Source of the DNA: Chloroflexi bacterium UBA4730
Lineage (GTDB): Bacteria; Chloroflexota; Limnocylindria; P2-11E
Reading direction: 5' to 3'
Assembly (NCBI GenBank): GCA_002404155.1
Contig: DHJC01000073.1
Coordinates: 1 to 64,000 of the forward strand
DNA: 64,000 nucleotides
Shown: piece by piece, positions 1-8,125 of the stretch
Layout of the letters: every line of letters begins with the position of its first letter
How positions within the stretch are numbered: the first letter of the stretch is position 1
Notes under the pieces: model-generated
What the model saw: the letters and a program-made list of their open reading frames with translations, nothing else
Database searches by the model: none
What the model was told of the DNA's origin: nothing
Translations under genes and position numbers: made by a program

Positions 1-2
1 AG

Positions 3-767
3 CTAGCGGGCGGCACCCGCGAGCAGCCCCGGGAGGATCGATCCGAAGAACGACCCTGCGATCGCGGCGCCGGCGACGAGCACGAGGATCTCGAGTCCGG
101 AGCGGATCGGGTTCCGTTTCGTGAGGCGGGATTTCCACACACCGACGGCGAACATGACGATGGCCGATAGGCCGATGGACACCCAGAGACCCGAGCGCAC
201 GGGCAGGAAGAAATACGGGGTCAGCGGCACGAGCGCGGCGACGAAGAACGAGCCGGCGAGGATGAGCGCCCCCTGCAGCGCTGACCCCCCTTCATCGACC
301 GTGAGGCCCAGCTCCTTCTCCACCATCGTTCGGAGCAGGACGTTCGGGTCACGCGCGATCTCCGCGGAGATGCGCCGCGACGCGTCTTCGGGGAGCCCTT
401 CGCGCTCGAACATGAAGGCGACCTCCGCCTCCGCCTCGCCCGGACGTTCCTCGACCTCCGCACGCTCGGACGCGATCTGCGCGTCGAAGATCTCCCGCTG
501 GCTCCTGGATGACATGTATTCGCCGGCGCCCATCGACAACACCTCCGCGAGCGTCGCGGCGATGCCGCTGATGAGCACCGTGTACGTGTCGCTCGAAGCG
601 GCCGCCACCACGCTGACCACCGCGAGGATGCTCGTCACCCCATCCTGCAGGCCGAAGACGACTTCGCGCACTTCCGCGAGGAGGTCGGCCTCCTTGCGTT
701 CGGCATCGAGATGAGCCTTCAGCCAGGCCTTGTCGTCGTACGGTCGCTCGGCGGTCGGCTGCCGCAT
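3..767 (-). CDS. VIT1/CCC1-family membrane protein (iron/manganese transporter-like)
   Basis: A 254-residue protein of the VIT1/CCC1 family, whose members move Fe(II) or Mn(II) across membranes. Residues 33-80 hold the family's first helix pair with the FGLQDGVTS signature. Residues 90-155 are an acidic, Glu-rich cytosolic segment (SERAEVEERPGEAEAEVAF and EKELGL) like the metal-binding domain of VIT proteins. Three further hydrophobic helices lie at about 165-188, 194-211 and 224-250. The start is placed at MRQPT because its ATG overlaps the rhodanese stop (TGATG), so the two genes are translationally coupled. The substrate cannot be read from the sequence. Confidence 0.85.
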   Translation of the reverse strand: MRQPTAERPYDDKAWLKAHLDAERKEADLLAEVREVVFGLQDGVTSILAVVSVVAAASSDTYTVLISGIAATLAEVLSMGAGEYMSSRSQREIFDAQIASERAEVEERPGEAEAEVAFMFEREGLPEDASRRISAEIARDPNVLLRTMVEKELGLTVDEGGSALQGALILAGSFFVAALVPLTPYFFLPVRSGLWVSIGLSAIVMFAVGVWKSRLTKRNPIRSGLEILVLVAGAAIAGSFFGSILPGLLAGAAR

Positions 768-1081
768 CAGATGACGCGACCTGGGCCGCCGCCCTCCGCC
801 TGGAGGGGCAGGCCGGCCTGCGTCCACGCGGTCACGCCACCTTCGAGGTTCTCGACGGTGTAGCCGAGCGTGCGCAGGCCGCGGGTCGCGGCGTCGCTCC
901 GATTGCCGTGCCGGCAGACGGCGAGGATCGTCCGGTCCTTCGGCACCTCGGCGAGCCGCCCGCGGAGCTGGCCGAGCGGGATGTGCTGCGAGCCGGCGAT
1001 GTGCCCGGCCTGCCACTCGTCGGGCTCGCGGACATCGAGCAGGTGCAGGTCGGTGCGGCCCTGCGCGTCATCGGGTCTCAT
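767..1081 (-). CDS. Single-domain rhodanese-like sulfurtransferase
   Basis: A 104-residue single rhodanese domain. The active-site loop CRHGNRS begins with the catalytic Cys56, which would carry the persulfide. The N-terminal LLDVREPDEW and the HIAGSQHIPL segment are standard rhodanese motifs. No signal peptide is visible, so it should be cytoplasmic. It is the first gene of a two-gene operon with the VIT-like transporter (one-base overlap). Stand-alone rhodaneses of this size act in sulfur transfer or thiosulfate/cyanide handling; the physiological donor is unknown. Confidence 0.88.
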   Translation of the reverse strand: MRPDDAQGRTDLHLLDVREPDEWQAGHIAGSQHIPLGQLRGRLAEVPKDRTILAVCRHGNRSDAATRGLRTLGYTVENLEGGVTAWTQAGLPLQAEGGGPGRVI

Positions 1082-1186
1082 GGCCCGAATTCTGCGTCAG
1101 CGCGGGCGACGACGGATCCGGACTCCTTGCGCGACGACGCCATACTGCGTGGAGGACGCCGCGAAGCAACTGGGTGGAGGGCACCG

Positions 1187-2068
1187 ATGCGCGAGCCGTA
1201 TCCGGCGTCGCTCATCCCACTGCTCCCGCAGTTCCTCCAGCGACGTCGGGCGAAAGCGGACTTCCCGCTCCGGCACATGGAGAAGCTCGGCCTCGACCGG
1301 CCCGCGTACTTCTTCGTGATCGACCTCGGGATCCAGGATCCGACCGGCGCCCGGCCGCAGGACATCGGCAACAGGACGTATCGCACGAACGACGAGCCGC
1401 TCCGCGCGACCGCCGCCGCAGGCGAATCGGTGGGGCTGATCGCGTGGCGCGACGGGCGTTGGTCGCTCACCGACAAGGGACGGGGCGCGCTCGACGAGCT
1501 ACGCCGCGCGATCGACGCGCACTACGCGGCTCTCGCGCCGATCGCCGCGGGTGATCTCGAGCGTCTCGCCGAGCTCCTCGACGCCGCGTTCCAGGCATCA
1601 GCGACGTCGGCGGAGCCGCAGACCCGCGAGCACACTCCGCGCGCGATGCGGTACCGCTGGCAGCCGCCGTCGTCCGTGATGGCGAAGCTCGACGCGGCCA
1701 TCTACGGCGTGTGGCAGATCCGCGACGACTGCCACGTGCAGGCCTGGCGTGACGCCGGCCTTGGCGGACCGGCCCTCGACGTCCTCACGCGGGCATGGCA
1801 CAAGGAAGCCGCGACGGAGGACGAGCTCGCCGGCAAGATGCCGACGCAGCGTCCGGACGATGTGCGCGCGGCGGCGCAACACCTTCGCGATATCGGTCTG
1901 TTGACCTCCGGCCCGGGCCTCGCGCTCACCGACAAGGGCACAGCCGTTCGCGAGCGCATCGAGGCCGACACGGATCGCTACTTCTTCGCACCGTGGCCCG
2001 ATGCGGTCGGCACGCACGCGGTCTGGATCGCAGACCGGCTGACGGCGGTGAACGCGGCCCTCCTGTAG
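1187..2068 (+). CDS. Uncharacterised winged-helix-like protein (SCO6745/MarR-like architecture)
   Basis: A 293-residue soluble protein. The start MREPYP at 1187 follows a purine-rich GGTGGAGG Shine-Dalgarno sequence; an upstream in-frame extension overlaps the rhodanese gene and looks non-coding. Two stretches have the pattern of a winged-helix wing, WSLTDKGRGALDEL near residue 100 and LALTDKGTAVRERIEADTD near residue 250. This suggests an internal duplication of a MarR-like fold, as in actinobacterial SCO6745-type proteins. There is no catalytic motif. A function in transcription or ligand sensing is only an inference. Confidence 0.6.
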   Translation: MREPYPASLIPLLPQFLQRRRAKADFPLRHMEKLGLDRPAYFFVIDLGIQDPTGARPQDIGNRTYRTNDEPLRATAAAGESVGLIAWRDGRWSLTDKGRGALDELRRAIDAHYAALAPIAAGDLERLAELLDAAFQASATSAEPQTREHTPRAMRYRWQPPSSVMAKLDAAIYGVWQIRDDCHVQAWRDAGLGGPALDVLTRAWHKEAATEDELAGKMPTQRPDDVRAAAQHLRDIGLLTSGPGLALTDKGTAVRERIEADTDRYFFAPWPDAVGTHAVWIADRLTAVNAALL

Positions 2069-2082
2069 GCCGTCCAGGCGGT

Positions 2083-2113
2083 TTTCACGATTGTTACGTC
2101 TGGCACCGATAAT
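2083..2113 (+). promoter_or_regulatory. Candidate sigma70-type promoter of the OmpR-family regulator
   Basis: An AT-richer patch in an otherwise GC-rich gap. TTTCAC/TTCACG lies at 2083-2089 and GATAAT at 2108-2113, about 18-19 bp apart. Transcription would start near 2120, giving a leader of roughly ten bases before the ATG at 2131. This is by eye only. Confidence 0.35.
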
Positions 2114-2130
2114 GCGAACCTCCGTACCGG

Positions 2131-2889
2131 ATGGCCATCGCTTCGCCGGGCCCGGCGTCCGAACGCAGCGTCACCCATGACGCACGGATCCTGGTCGTGG
2201 ACGACGAATCAGACATCGCGAACCTCCTCGGGACGGTGCTCCGGGAGGAGAGCTTCTCGGTGCGCGTCGTCACCGACTCGCGCCAGGCGCTCGAGGCCTT
2301 CAACAGCTTCCGTCCTGACCTCGTGAGCCTCGACGTGATGATGCCGAGCGTCGATGGCATCAGCCTGTGCCTCCAGCTCCGCAAGGAGACGGATGTCCCG
2401 ATCCTGTTCGTCTCGGCGAAGAGCGACCCGCCGGACCGGGTGGTCGGCCTGCGTATCGGCGCGGACGACTACATGGGCAAACCGTTCGACAACAACGAGC
2501 TGGTCGCCCGGGTCGAGGCGCTCCTGCGCCGACGCTCGTACACGGCGGTGGATCGCGATCGCCGCCAGGTCCGCTTCGGCGTCTTCATCATCGACCTCGG
2601 CAGCGTGCAGGCGATCCACGGCGACACCGCGCTGCCGCTGACGCCGACGGAGTTCAAGCTCCTGAAGACGCTCGCCGGTGAGCCCGGCCGCGTCTTCACC
2701 CGTGACGACCTCCTGACCGGCGTGTGGGGCTACCCGCCGGGCAGCGACACGCGACTGGTCGACGTGCACGTGGGCCGGCTGCGCAAGAAGCTCCTTGATG
2801 GCGGCGTCAGTGAGGTTTCCATCGAGACCGCCCGCGGGTTCGGGTACAAGCTCACCGCGACGCAGCAGGGGCAGCAGCCGGAGCGCTAG
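2131..2889 (+). CDS. OmpR/PhoB-family response regulator (orphan)
   Basis: A 252-residue two-domain response regulator. The receiver domain has the acidic pair Asp24-Asp25, phospho-acceptor Asp68 (LVSLDVMMP), Ser95 and Lys117 (DDYMGKPF). The C-terminal winged helix (about 145-243) has the typical LTPTEFKLLKTL, GRVFTRDDLL and DVHVGRLRKKL motifs. No histidine kinase lies next to it, so it is an orphan here. Its 3' end overlaps the 3' end of the convergent DAHP synthase gene by 38 bp. An alternative GTG start lies a dozen codons in, before the receiver begins. Confidence 0.88.
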   Translation: MAIASPGPASERSVTHDARILVVDDESDIANLLGTVLREESFSVRVVTDSRQALEAFNSFRPDLVSLDVMMPSVDGISLCLQLRKETDVPILFVSAKSDPPDRVVGLRIGADDYMGKPFDNNELVARVEALLRRRSYTAVDRDRRQVRFGVFIIDLGSVQAIHGDTALPLTPTEFKLLKTLAGEPGRVFTRDDLLTGVWGYPPGSDTRLVDVHVGRLRKKLLDGGVSEVSIETARGFGYKLTATQQGQQPER

Positions 2890-3907
2890 TCCCGCGCGAC
2901 GGGCGCAGGGTGTCGAGTCCGGCCATCAACGACCCGAATTGATCGAAGGTCAGCGACTGCGCACCGTCGGACAGCGCGCGCTCCGGATCCGGGTGCACTT
3001 CGATGATCAACCCGTCCGCGCCCGCGGCGACGGCCGCGCGAGCAAGGGGTGGGACGTACGACGCCTTGCCCGTCCCGTGACTCGGATCGACGATGATCGG
3101 CAGGTGCGAGAGCTCGTGCACGACGGCGACGGCCGACACATCGAGGACATTGCGCGTCGCGGTCTCGCCACCGGCGACCGGTAACCCGCGCTCGCAGAGC
3201 ATCACGTTCCGGTTGCCCTCGCGGAGGATGTACTCGGCGCACAGGAGCCAGTTCTCGATCGTCGGATACATTCCACCCCGCTTCAGCAGCACCGGATGCC
3301 CGGAGCGGCCGACCTCACGGAGCAGCGCGTAGTTCTGCATGTTCCGCGCGCCGATCTGGAGGATATCCACGTACTTCGCGCAGAGGCCGACGTCGTGCGG
3401 GTCCAGCACCTCCGACACGACGGGCATGCCGGTCTCGCGCTTGGCGCGCGCGAGAAGCTCGAGGCCTTCCTTGCCGAGGCCCTGGAAGTCATAGGGCGAC
3501 GTCCGCGGCTTGAAGGCCCCGCCGCGCAGCACATTCGCGCCCCGGTCCTTCACCGCGTGGGCCGTCGACAAAAGCTGCTCCTCGCTCTCGACCGAGCACG
3601 GTCCAGCCATGACGATGAGCGCGCCACCCCCGATCGCGAGGCCGTCCACGTTGACGATCGTCGGGTCGGGTTGGAACTCGCGTGACGCGAGCTTGAACCG
3701 CTTGAGGACGGGGACGACGCGGTCCACCGCGGGAAGCGACTGGAGCTGTTCCGCGAGACGGGCCTTGTCATCGTCGAGTACCCCGATCGCGCCGATGACG
3801 CTGACCTCGCTACCGGAGAGGTTGGCCCCGTACCCGCGCTCGCCAAGGCGATCGACCACGTGGTCGATCTGCTCCTTCGTCGCGCCCTTCCGCATAATGA
3901 TGATCAC
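2852..3907 (-). CDS. aroF: 3-deoxy-7-phosphoheptulonate (DAHP) synthase, type I-beta with ferredoxin-like regulatory domain
   Basis: Condenses phosphoenolpyruvate and erythrose 4-phosphate, the first step of the shikimate pathway. This 351-residue protein starts with a ferredoxin-like domain (about 1-70, MIIIMRKGATKEQ), the feedback-sensing module seen in Thermotoga-type enzymes. A KDO8P/DAHP synthase barrel follows. The metal ligands are visible as Cys104 (GPCSVES) and His277 (DPSHGTG); KPRTSPYDFQG (133-143) forms the substrate site. It is divergent from the gamma carbonic anhydrase gene with only 18 bp between start codons and no Shine-Dalgarno on either side. That fits leaderless transcripts. 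Confidence 0.93.
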   Translation of the reverse strand: MIIIMRKGATKEQIDHVVDRLGERGYGANLSGSEVSVIGAIGVLDDDKARLAEQLQSLPAVDRVVPVLKRFKLASREFQPDPTIVNVDGLAIGGGALIVMAGPCSVESEEQLLSTAHAVKDRGANVLRGGAFKPRTSPYDFQGLGKEGLELLARAKRETGMPVVSEVLDPHDVGLCAKYVDILQIGARNMQNYALLREVGRSGHPVLLKRGGMYPTIENWLLCAEYILREGNRNVMLCERGLPVAGGETATRNVLDVSAVAVVHELSHLPIIVDPSHGTGKASYVPPLARAAVAAGADGLIIEVHPDPERALSDGAQSLTFDQFGSLMAGLDTLRPSRGTSAPAAAPAASR

Positions 3908-3925
3908 GCGAATATCGTACGTGCC

Positions 3926-4453
3926 GTGCCGCTCTACGCGTTCAAAGGAAAGTCACCGCGCGTCCATCCGACGGCGTTCGTGGCACCCACCGCGGTCCTC
4001 ATCGGCGATGTGACCCTCCACGAGCACAGCTCGGTGTGGTTCGGGACGGTGCTCCGTGGAGACATGGATCGGATCGAGATCGGCGCGCGGTCGAACGTGC
4101 AGGACAACACCACGATCCACACCGATGAGCACGAACCGACGATCGTCGGCGAGGACGTGACCATCGGGCACAACGCGCTCGTCCACTCGAGCGTCATCGA
4201 GGACAACGTCCTCATCGGGCAGGCCTCGGTCCTCGTGGGCGGCTGCGTCGTCGGGACCGGCACGATCATCGGGGCCGGTGCCGTCGTCCGCGAGAAGACG
4301 ACGGTCCCACCCCACTCGCTCGTCGTCGGCATCCCGGCGAGGGTCGTGCGGGAGGCGAGACCCGAGGACGAGCGGTGGACCGTCACGGCGGCGGAGCACT
4401 ATGTCGAGCTCGGCGCGTGGTACCGCGACAACATCGTGCGGCCCGCGGATTGA
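3926..4453 (+). CDS. Gamma-class carbonic anhydrase-like protein
   Basis: A 175-residue left-handed beta-helix protein of hexapeptide repeats (GEDVTIGHNAL, EDNVLIG and similar). The three metal-ligand histidines of gamma carbonic anhydrases are in place at His65, His82 and His87, and RGDMDRIEIG with NVQD match the conserved loop. The GTG at 3926 is chosen because upstream in-frame codons fall inside the aroF coding region and the protein then aligns at the usual MxLYxFxGxxP start. Its stop overlaps the hutH start. Many family members lack measurable CO2 hydration, so the activity is inferred. Confidence 0.85.
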   Translation: MPLYAFKGKSPRVHPTAFVAPTAVLIGDVTLHEHSSVWFGTVLRGDMDRIEIGARSNVQDNTTIHTDEHEPTIVGEDVTIGHNALVHSSVIEDNVLIGQASVLVGGCVVGTGTIIGAGAVVREKTTVPPHSLVVGIPARVVREARPEDERWTVTAAEHYVELGAWYRDNIVRPAD

Positions 4454-5976
4454 CGCTCCGCATCGACGGGAACAACCTCTCGATCGCGGACATCGTGAGC
4501 GTGGCCCGGCGCGAGACCCCGGTCGCCCTCGACCGCGCCTCGGAGCAGCTGGTCCGCGCGGCCGCGAAGCTCGTGGCCGAGGTCGCCGACGGCAACGTCG
4601 CCGTGTACGGCATCAACACCGGCTTCGGCGATCTCTCGCAGGTCCGCATCGCGCGCGGTGACCTCGCCAAGCTGCAGCTCAACCTCCTGCGCAGTCACGC
4701 GGCCGGAGTCGGCGACCCGCTCCCGCAGGACGTCACGCGCGCGATCCTCCTCCTGCGTGCCAACACGCTCGCCGCAGGACGGTCGGGCGTGCGCCCCGAG
4801 ACCATCGATCTGCTTCTCGCCCTGTTGAACCGCGGCGTCCATCCGGTCATCCCCATGCACGGGAGCGTCGGTGCGTCCGGCGACCTCGCGCCCCTCGCCC
4901 ACGCCGCGCTCGTCCTGGTGGGCGAAGGGGAGGCCACCTTCGAGGGCAAGCGCCTCGGCGGCGCAGAGGCGCTGAAGCGCGCGGATCTCCGGCCGATCGA
5001 GCTCGCACCGAAGGAAGCGCTCGCGCTCATCAACGGCACGCAGGTCATGACGGCGATCGGCTGCCTCGCGCTGCACGACGCCGAGGTCCTCTGTACCTCC
5101 GCGGACATCATCGGCGCGCTCTCGGCCGAGGCGTTACGCGCGACCGACGAGGCGTGGGACGCCTCGGTCCACGCGGAACGGCCGCATCCCGGCCAAGTGC
5201 TCGTCGCCGCGAATCTCCGCCGGCTGGTCCACGGGAGCCCGATCATCGCGTCACACAAGATCGGCGATCCGCGCGTCCAGGATCCGTACTCGATCCGCTG
5301 CATGCCGCAGGTCCACGGCGCATCACGCGACGCGCTCGCTCAGACCCGCCGGGTGCTCGAGATCGAGATCAACAGCGTCACCGACAACCCGCTCGTCTTC
5401 GCCGAAGAGAAGCGGATCGTGAGCGGCGGCAACTTCCATGGTCAGCCGGTCGCGATCGCGCTGGATCTCGCGACGATCGCCGTCGCCGAACTCGCCGACA
5501 TCAGCGAGAGCCGCGTCGACCGGATGACCAACGGGCGCACCAGCGGGCTGCCCGCTTTCCTGTCGCCGGATCCGGGGACCAACTCCGGGTTCATGGTCGC
5601 GCAGTACACCGCCGCCGCCCTCGTCGCGGAGAACCGGCTGCGCGCGATGCCCGCGTCGGTCGAGTCCATCCCGACCTCCGCCGACATGGAGGACCACGTG
5701 AGCATGGGCGTGCACGCGGCGCACAAGCTCGCGGCCGTCGTCACGAACACGCGCAACGTGCTGGCCATCGAGTCGCTCTGCGCGGCGCAGGGCCTCGACC
5801 TCCTCGGGATGACCAGCTCGCCGGCTGTTGAGGCCGCCCGGCGGGTCGTCCGGGAGCACGTGGCCCGGCTCGAGGCCGACCGCTCGCTCGCGCCCGACAT
5901 TTCCACGATGCGCGACGTCATCGCCCGGGACCTACTCGCGACGGCCGTCCGCCACGCTGCGGGCGAGATCGACTAG
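4450..5976 (+). CDS. hutH: Histidine ammonia-lyase
   Basis: Converts L-histidine to urocanate and ammonia. The 508-residue protein carries the Ala-Ser-Gly triad (142-144, GSVGASGDLAPLAH) that cyclises into the MIO prosthetic group. It also has YGINTGFG (53-60), the NGT loop (LINGTQV) and SGGNFHG. Length is normal for the family. The likely start is TTG at 4450, overlapping the carbonic anhydrase stop by four bases. The next pathway enzyme, hutU, lies about 5 kb downstream with unrelated genes between. No hutI or formiminoglutamate hydrolase is recognisable nearby. Confidence 0.94.
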   Translation: MTLRIDGNNLSIADIVSVARRETPVALDRASEQLVRAAAKLVAEVADGNVAVYGINTGFGDLSQVRIARGDLAKLQLNLLRSHAAGVGDPLPQDVTRAILLLRANTLAAGRSGVRPETIDLLLALLNRGVHPVIPMHGSVGASGDLAPLAHAALVLVGEGEATFEGKRLGGAEALKRADLRPIELAPKEALALINGTQVMTAIGCLALHDAEVLCTSADIIGALSAEALRATDEAWDASVHAERPHPGQVLVAANLRRLVHGSPIIASHKIGDPRVQDPYSIRCMPQVHGASRDALAQTRRVLEIEINSVTDNPLVFAEEKRIVSGGNFHGQPVAIALDLATIAVAELADISESRVDRMTNGRTSGLPAFLSPDPGTNSGFMVAQYTAAALVAENRLRAMPASVESIPTSADMEDHVSMGVHAAHKLAAVVTNTRNVLAIESLCAAQGLDLLGMTSSPAVEAARRVVREHVARLEADRSLAPDISTMRDVIARDLLATAVRHAAGEID

Positions 5977-6031
5977 CGGTCTCTTAGCCGCAATTCATGC
6001 GCGGCCGGAGCGGCCGTGGTGGACTACTCCC

Positions 6032-6313
6032 ATGGCACAGCGCAAGCCCTCCCCGCTCATCAGCTCGGTGAACGCCCTTCGCGGCCTCGCCGCCGGGATC
6101 ACGATGCTCAGCCTCGCCGGCATGACCGTGTACGCGGGCGGCCACCTCCGTAACGACGCCGCACCGCTCCAGCCGGCCGCCGCCGCCGCCGCGGCCACGA
6201 CCGCGCCCGCGGCCGCCACGACCACGACGTCCTCGACGGGCCGGCTGCAGCTGAGCAGGACGGTCACGACGACGACTCGCGCACGCTCGGTCACCACGAC
6301 CCACCACAGCTAG
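6032..6313 (+). CDS. Small single-helix protein with Ala/Thr-rich tail
   Basis: A 93-residue protein. One hydrophobic segment (about 14-32, LRGLAAGITMLSLAGMTVYAGG) is followed by a low-complexity tail of Ala and Thr (AAAAAAATTAP, ATTTTSS) that would lie outside the membrane. No family is recognised. It ends 4 bp before the start of the ferric-reductase-like gene, so the two are probably co-transcribed. The tail is biased by GC-rich codons, so a spurious ORF is possible, but the spacing, signal-like helix and orientation favour a real gene. Confidence 0.5.
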   Translation: MAQRKPSPLISSVNALRGLAAGITMLSLAGMTVYAGGHLRNDAAPLQPAAAAAAATTAPAAATTTTSSTGRLQLSRTVTTTTRARSVTTTHHS

Positions 6314-6317
6314 CGCG

Positions 6318-6881
6318 ATGACCGATCTCATCTGGATCGTTGCCCGCTCGACGGGCACGGCCGCGATCGTGGCCCTTGTCCTGTCCGTGCTCTCCGGGAT
6401 GGCCCTCCGCTCTGGTGCGCTCGCGTGGCTGTCGCACAACCGCGGAGTGCGCGCGGTGCACGACCTGACCAGCGTGCTCTGGCTGCCGCTCGCGATCGCG
6501 CACGTGATCGCACTCATGCTCGACCCGTACGCGAAGATCGGGTTCGCGGATCTCCTCGTCCCCTTCCTTGTCTCGTACGGCTCGTTCGCGATCGGTCTCG
6601 GGACGATCAGCCTGCAGCTCATCGTGGTGGTGCTCATCTCGACCTGGCTGCGCTCGTCCTTGACGCACCAGGGGTGGCTCGCGATCCACCGGTTGTCCTA
6701 TGTCGCATTCGTCGCGGCCTTCGCGCACGGATTGCTCGCGGGCACCGACTTCGCGCAACCGGTGCTCGTGGCCCTCGCGTGGCTCACCGCGACGGTGATC
6801 GTGATCGTGGCGTTCCGCCGGCTCACCGCCGCGCGCGGCCGTCAGTCGGAGGCGCGCTCCAAGACCGTCGCGATCCCCTGA
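6318..6881 (+). CDS. Ferric-reductase-like heme b membrane protein
   Basis: A 187-residue integral membrane protein with about five helices. Two His pairs that could ligate b-type heme are visible: VHDLTSVLWLPLAIAH (about 51-66) and IHRLSYVAFVAAFAH (about 123-137), the arrangement of the ferric reductase-like transmembrane domain (FRE/YedZ/MsrQ group). No flavin or NAD-binding domain is fused, so it would need a redox partner. The gene overlaps the 3' end of the convergent thiolase gene by 40 bp. An MsrQ-like role is possible, but no msrP is adjacent. Confidence 0.75.
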   Translation: MTDLIWIVARSTGTAAIVALVLSVLSGMALRSGALAWLSHNRGVRAVHDLTSVLWLPLAIAHVIALMLDPYAKIGFADLLVPFLVSYGSFAIGLGTISLQLIVVVLISTWLRSSLTHQGWLAIHRLSYVAFVAAFAHGLLAGTDFAQPVLVALAWLTATVIVIVAFRRLTAARGRQSEARSKTVAIP

Positions 6882-8080
6882 CCGACCCCGATGCACATCG
6901 TGACGAGCGCGTAGCGCCCATTCGTCCGCCGTAGCTGCAGCGCCGCTGCTCCTGCGAGCCGCGCACCGCTCGCACCGAGCGGATGTCCGATCGCGATCGC
7001 GCCGCCATTCGGATTCAGCTTCCGCTCGTCCCGCCAATCGATACCGAGCTCAATGCACGACGCGATGACCTGGCTGGCGAACGCCTCATTCAGCTCGATG
7101 ACGTCCAGATCCGCGATCCCGAGGCCGGCCCGCTTGAGCGCGAGGCGCGACGAGGGGATCGGGCCGAGGCCCATCTCGTCCGGGCGCACGCCCGCCACGC
7201 CGGTGCTCACGATCCGTGCGATCGGCTTCAAGCCGAGCGACCGCGCGCGCTCGCGCGACGCCACGACGAGCGCCGACGCGCCGTCGTTGATCCCGGAGCT
7301 GTTCCCCGCGGTGACGCTCCCGTTCTCGGCGAACGCCGGTTTGAGCGCCGCGAGCGCCTCGAGCGTCGTCGCCGGCCGGGGGTGCTCGTCCAGGGTGACC
7401 ACGGCGTCGGCGCCCTTCGGTTGGGGCACCGGCGTCGCCACGATCTCCTCGGCAAGGTATCCGCCCGCCATCGCGCGCGCCGTCTTCTGCTGGCTGAGGA
7501 GCGCAAGGCAGTCCTGATCGACGCGCGAGACCGTTCGTCGCTGCGCGACGTTCTCCGCGGTCTTGCCGAGGGTGACGGTGTGCCCATCGGCGACGAGCTG
7601 CGGATGCGGGAACCGCCAGCCGATGGTGCTGTCAGCCGACTCCGGCGCCCCGCGCGGGAACGCGGTGTCCGGCTTCAGGGTCACGACGGGCGAGCGGGTC
7701 ATGCTCTCGACGCCGCCCACGATGAACAGCTCGCCCTGCCCGCTCCAGATCGCCTCGGCGGCGCTATTCACCGCCTGCAGGCTCGAGCCGCATAGCCGGT
7801 TGATCGTCTGCGCCGGCACCTCGACCGGAAATCCGGCGAGCAGCGTGGCCATGCGCGCGACGTTGCGGTTGTCTTCCCCCGCCTGGTTGGCGTTCCCGAG
7901 GATCACGTCGTCGATCCCGGCGGGGTCAAACCCGCTCCGCTGGACGACGGCGCGCAGCACGTGCGCGGCCATCGCGTCCGGGCGGAGCCGGGCGAGCGCG
8001 CCGGCGTAGCGGCCAAACGGCGTGCGGACGTAGGCGCAGATGAAGGCGTCACGCGGACCACGCGACCCCTCGTCGATCAT
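6842..8080 (-). CDS. Acetyl-CoA C-acyltransferase (thiolase)
   Basis: A 412-residue thiolase that makes or cleaves 3-ketoacyl-CoA. The nucleophile Cys97 is in RLCGSS. The active-site His is in NPNGGAIAIGHPLGASG and the second catalytic Cys is in CIGVGQG near the C-terminus. The start MIDEGSRG at 8080 is 45 bp from the divergent cyclase gene. With no beta-oxidation partner next to it, a degradative (FadA/PcaF-like) or biosynthetic role cannot be decided. The long reading frame that continues upstream on this strand is only the antisense shadow of the cyclase gene. Confidence 0.92.
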   Translation of the reverse strand: MIDEGSRGPRDAFICAYVRTPFGRYAGALARLRPDAMAAHVLRAVVQRSGFDPAGIDDVILGNANQAGEDNRNVARMATLLAGFPVEVPAQTINRLCGSSLQAVNSAAEAIWSGQGELFIVGGVESMTRSPVVTLKPDTAFPRGAPESADSTIGWRFPHPQLVADGHTVTLGKTAENVAQRRTVSRVDQDCLALLSQQKTARAMAGGYLAEEIVATPVPQPKGADAVVTLDEHPRPATTLEALAALKPAFAENGSVTAGNSSGINDGASALVVASRERARSLGLKPIARIVSTGVAGVRPDEMGLGPIPSSRLALKRAGLGIADLDVIELNEAFASQVIASCIELGIDWRDERKLNPNGGAIAIGHPLGASGARLAGAAALQLRRTNGRYALVTMCIGVGQGIATVLERASD

Positions 8081-8125
8081 CGCCGGTGAGTCTAGGGAAC
8101 GAGTCGGCGTCGGTAGACTCGCGCC

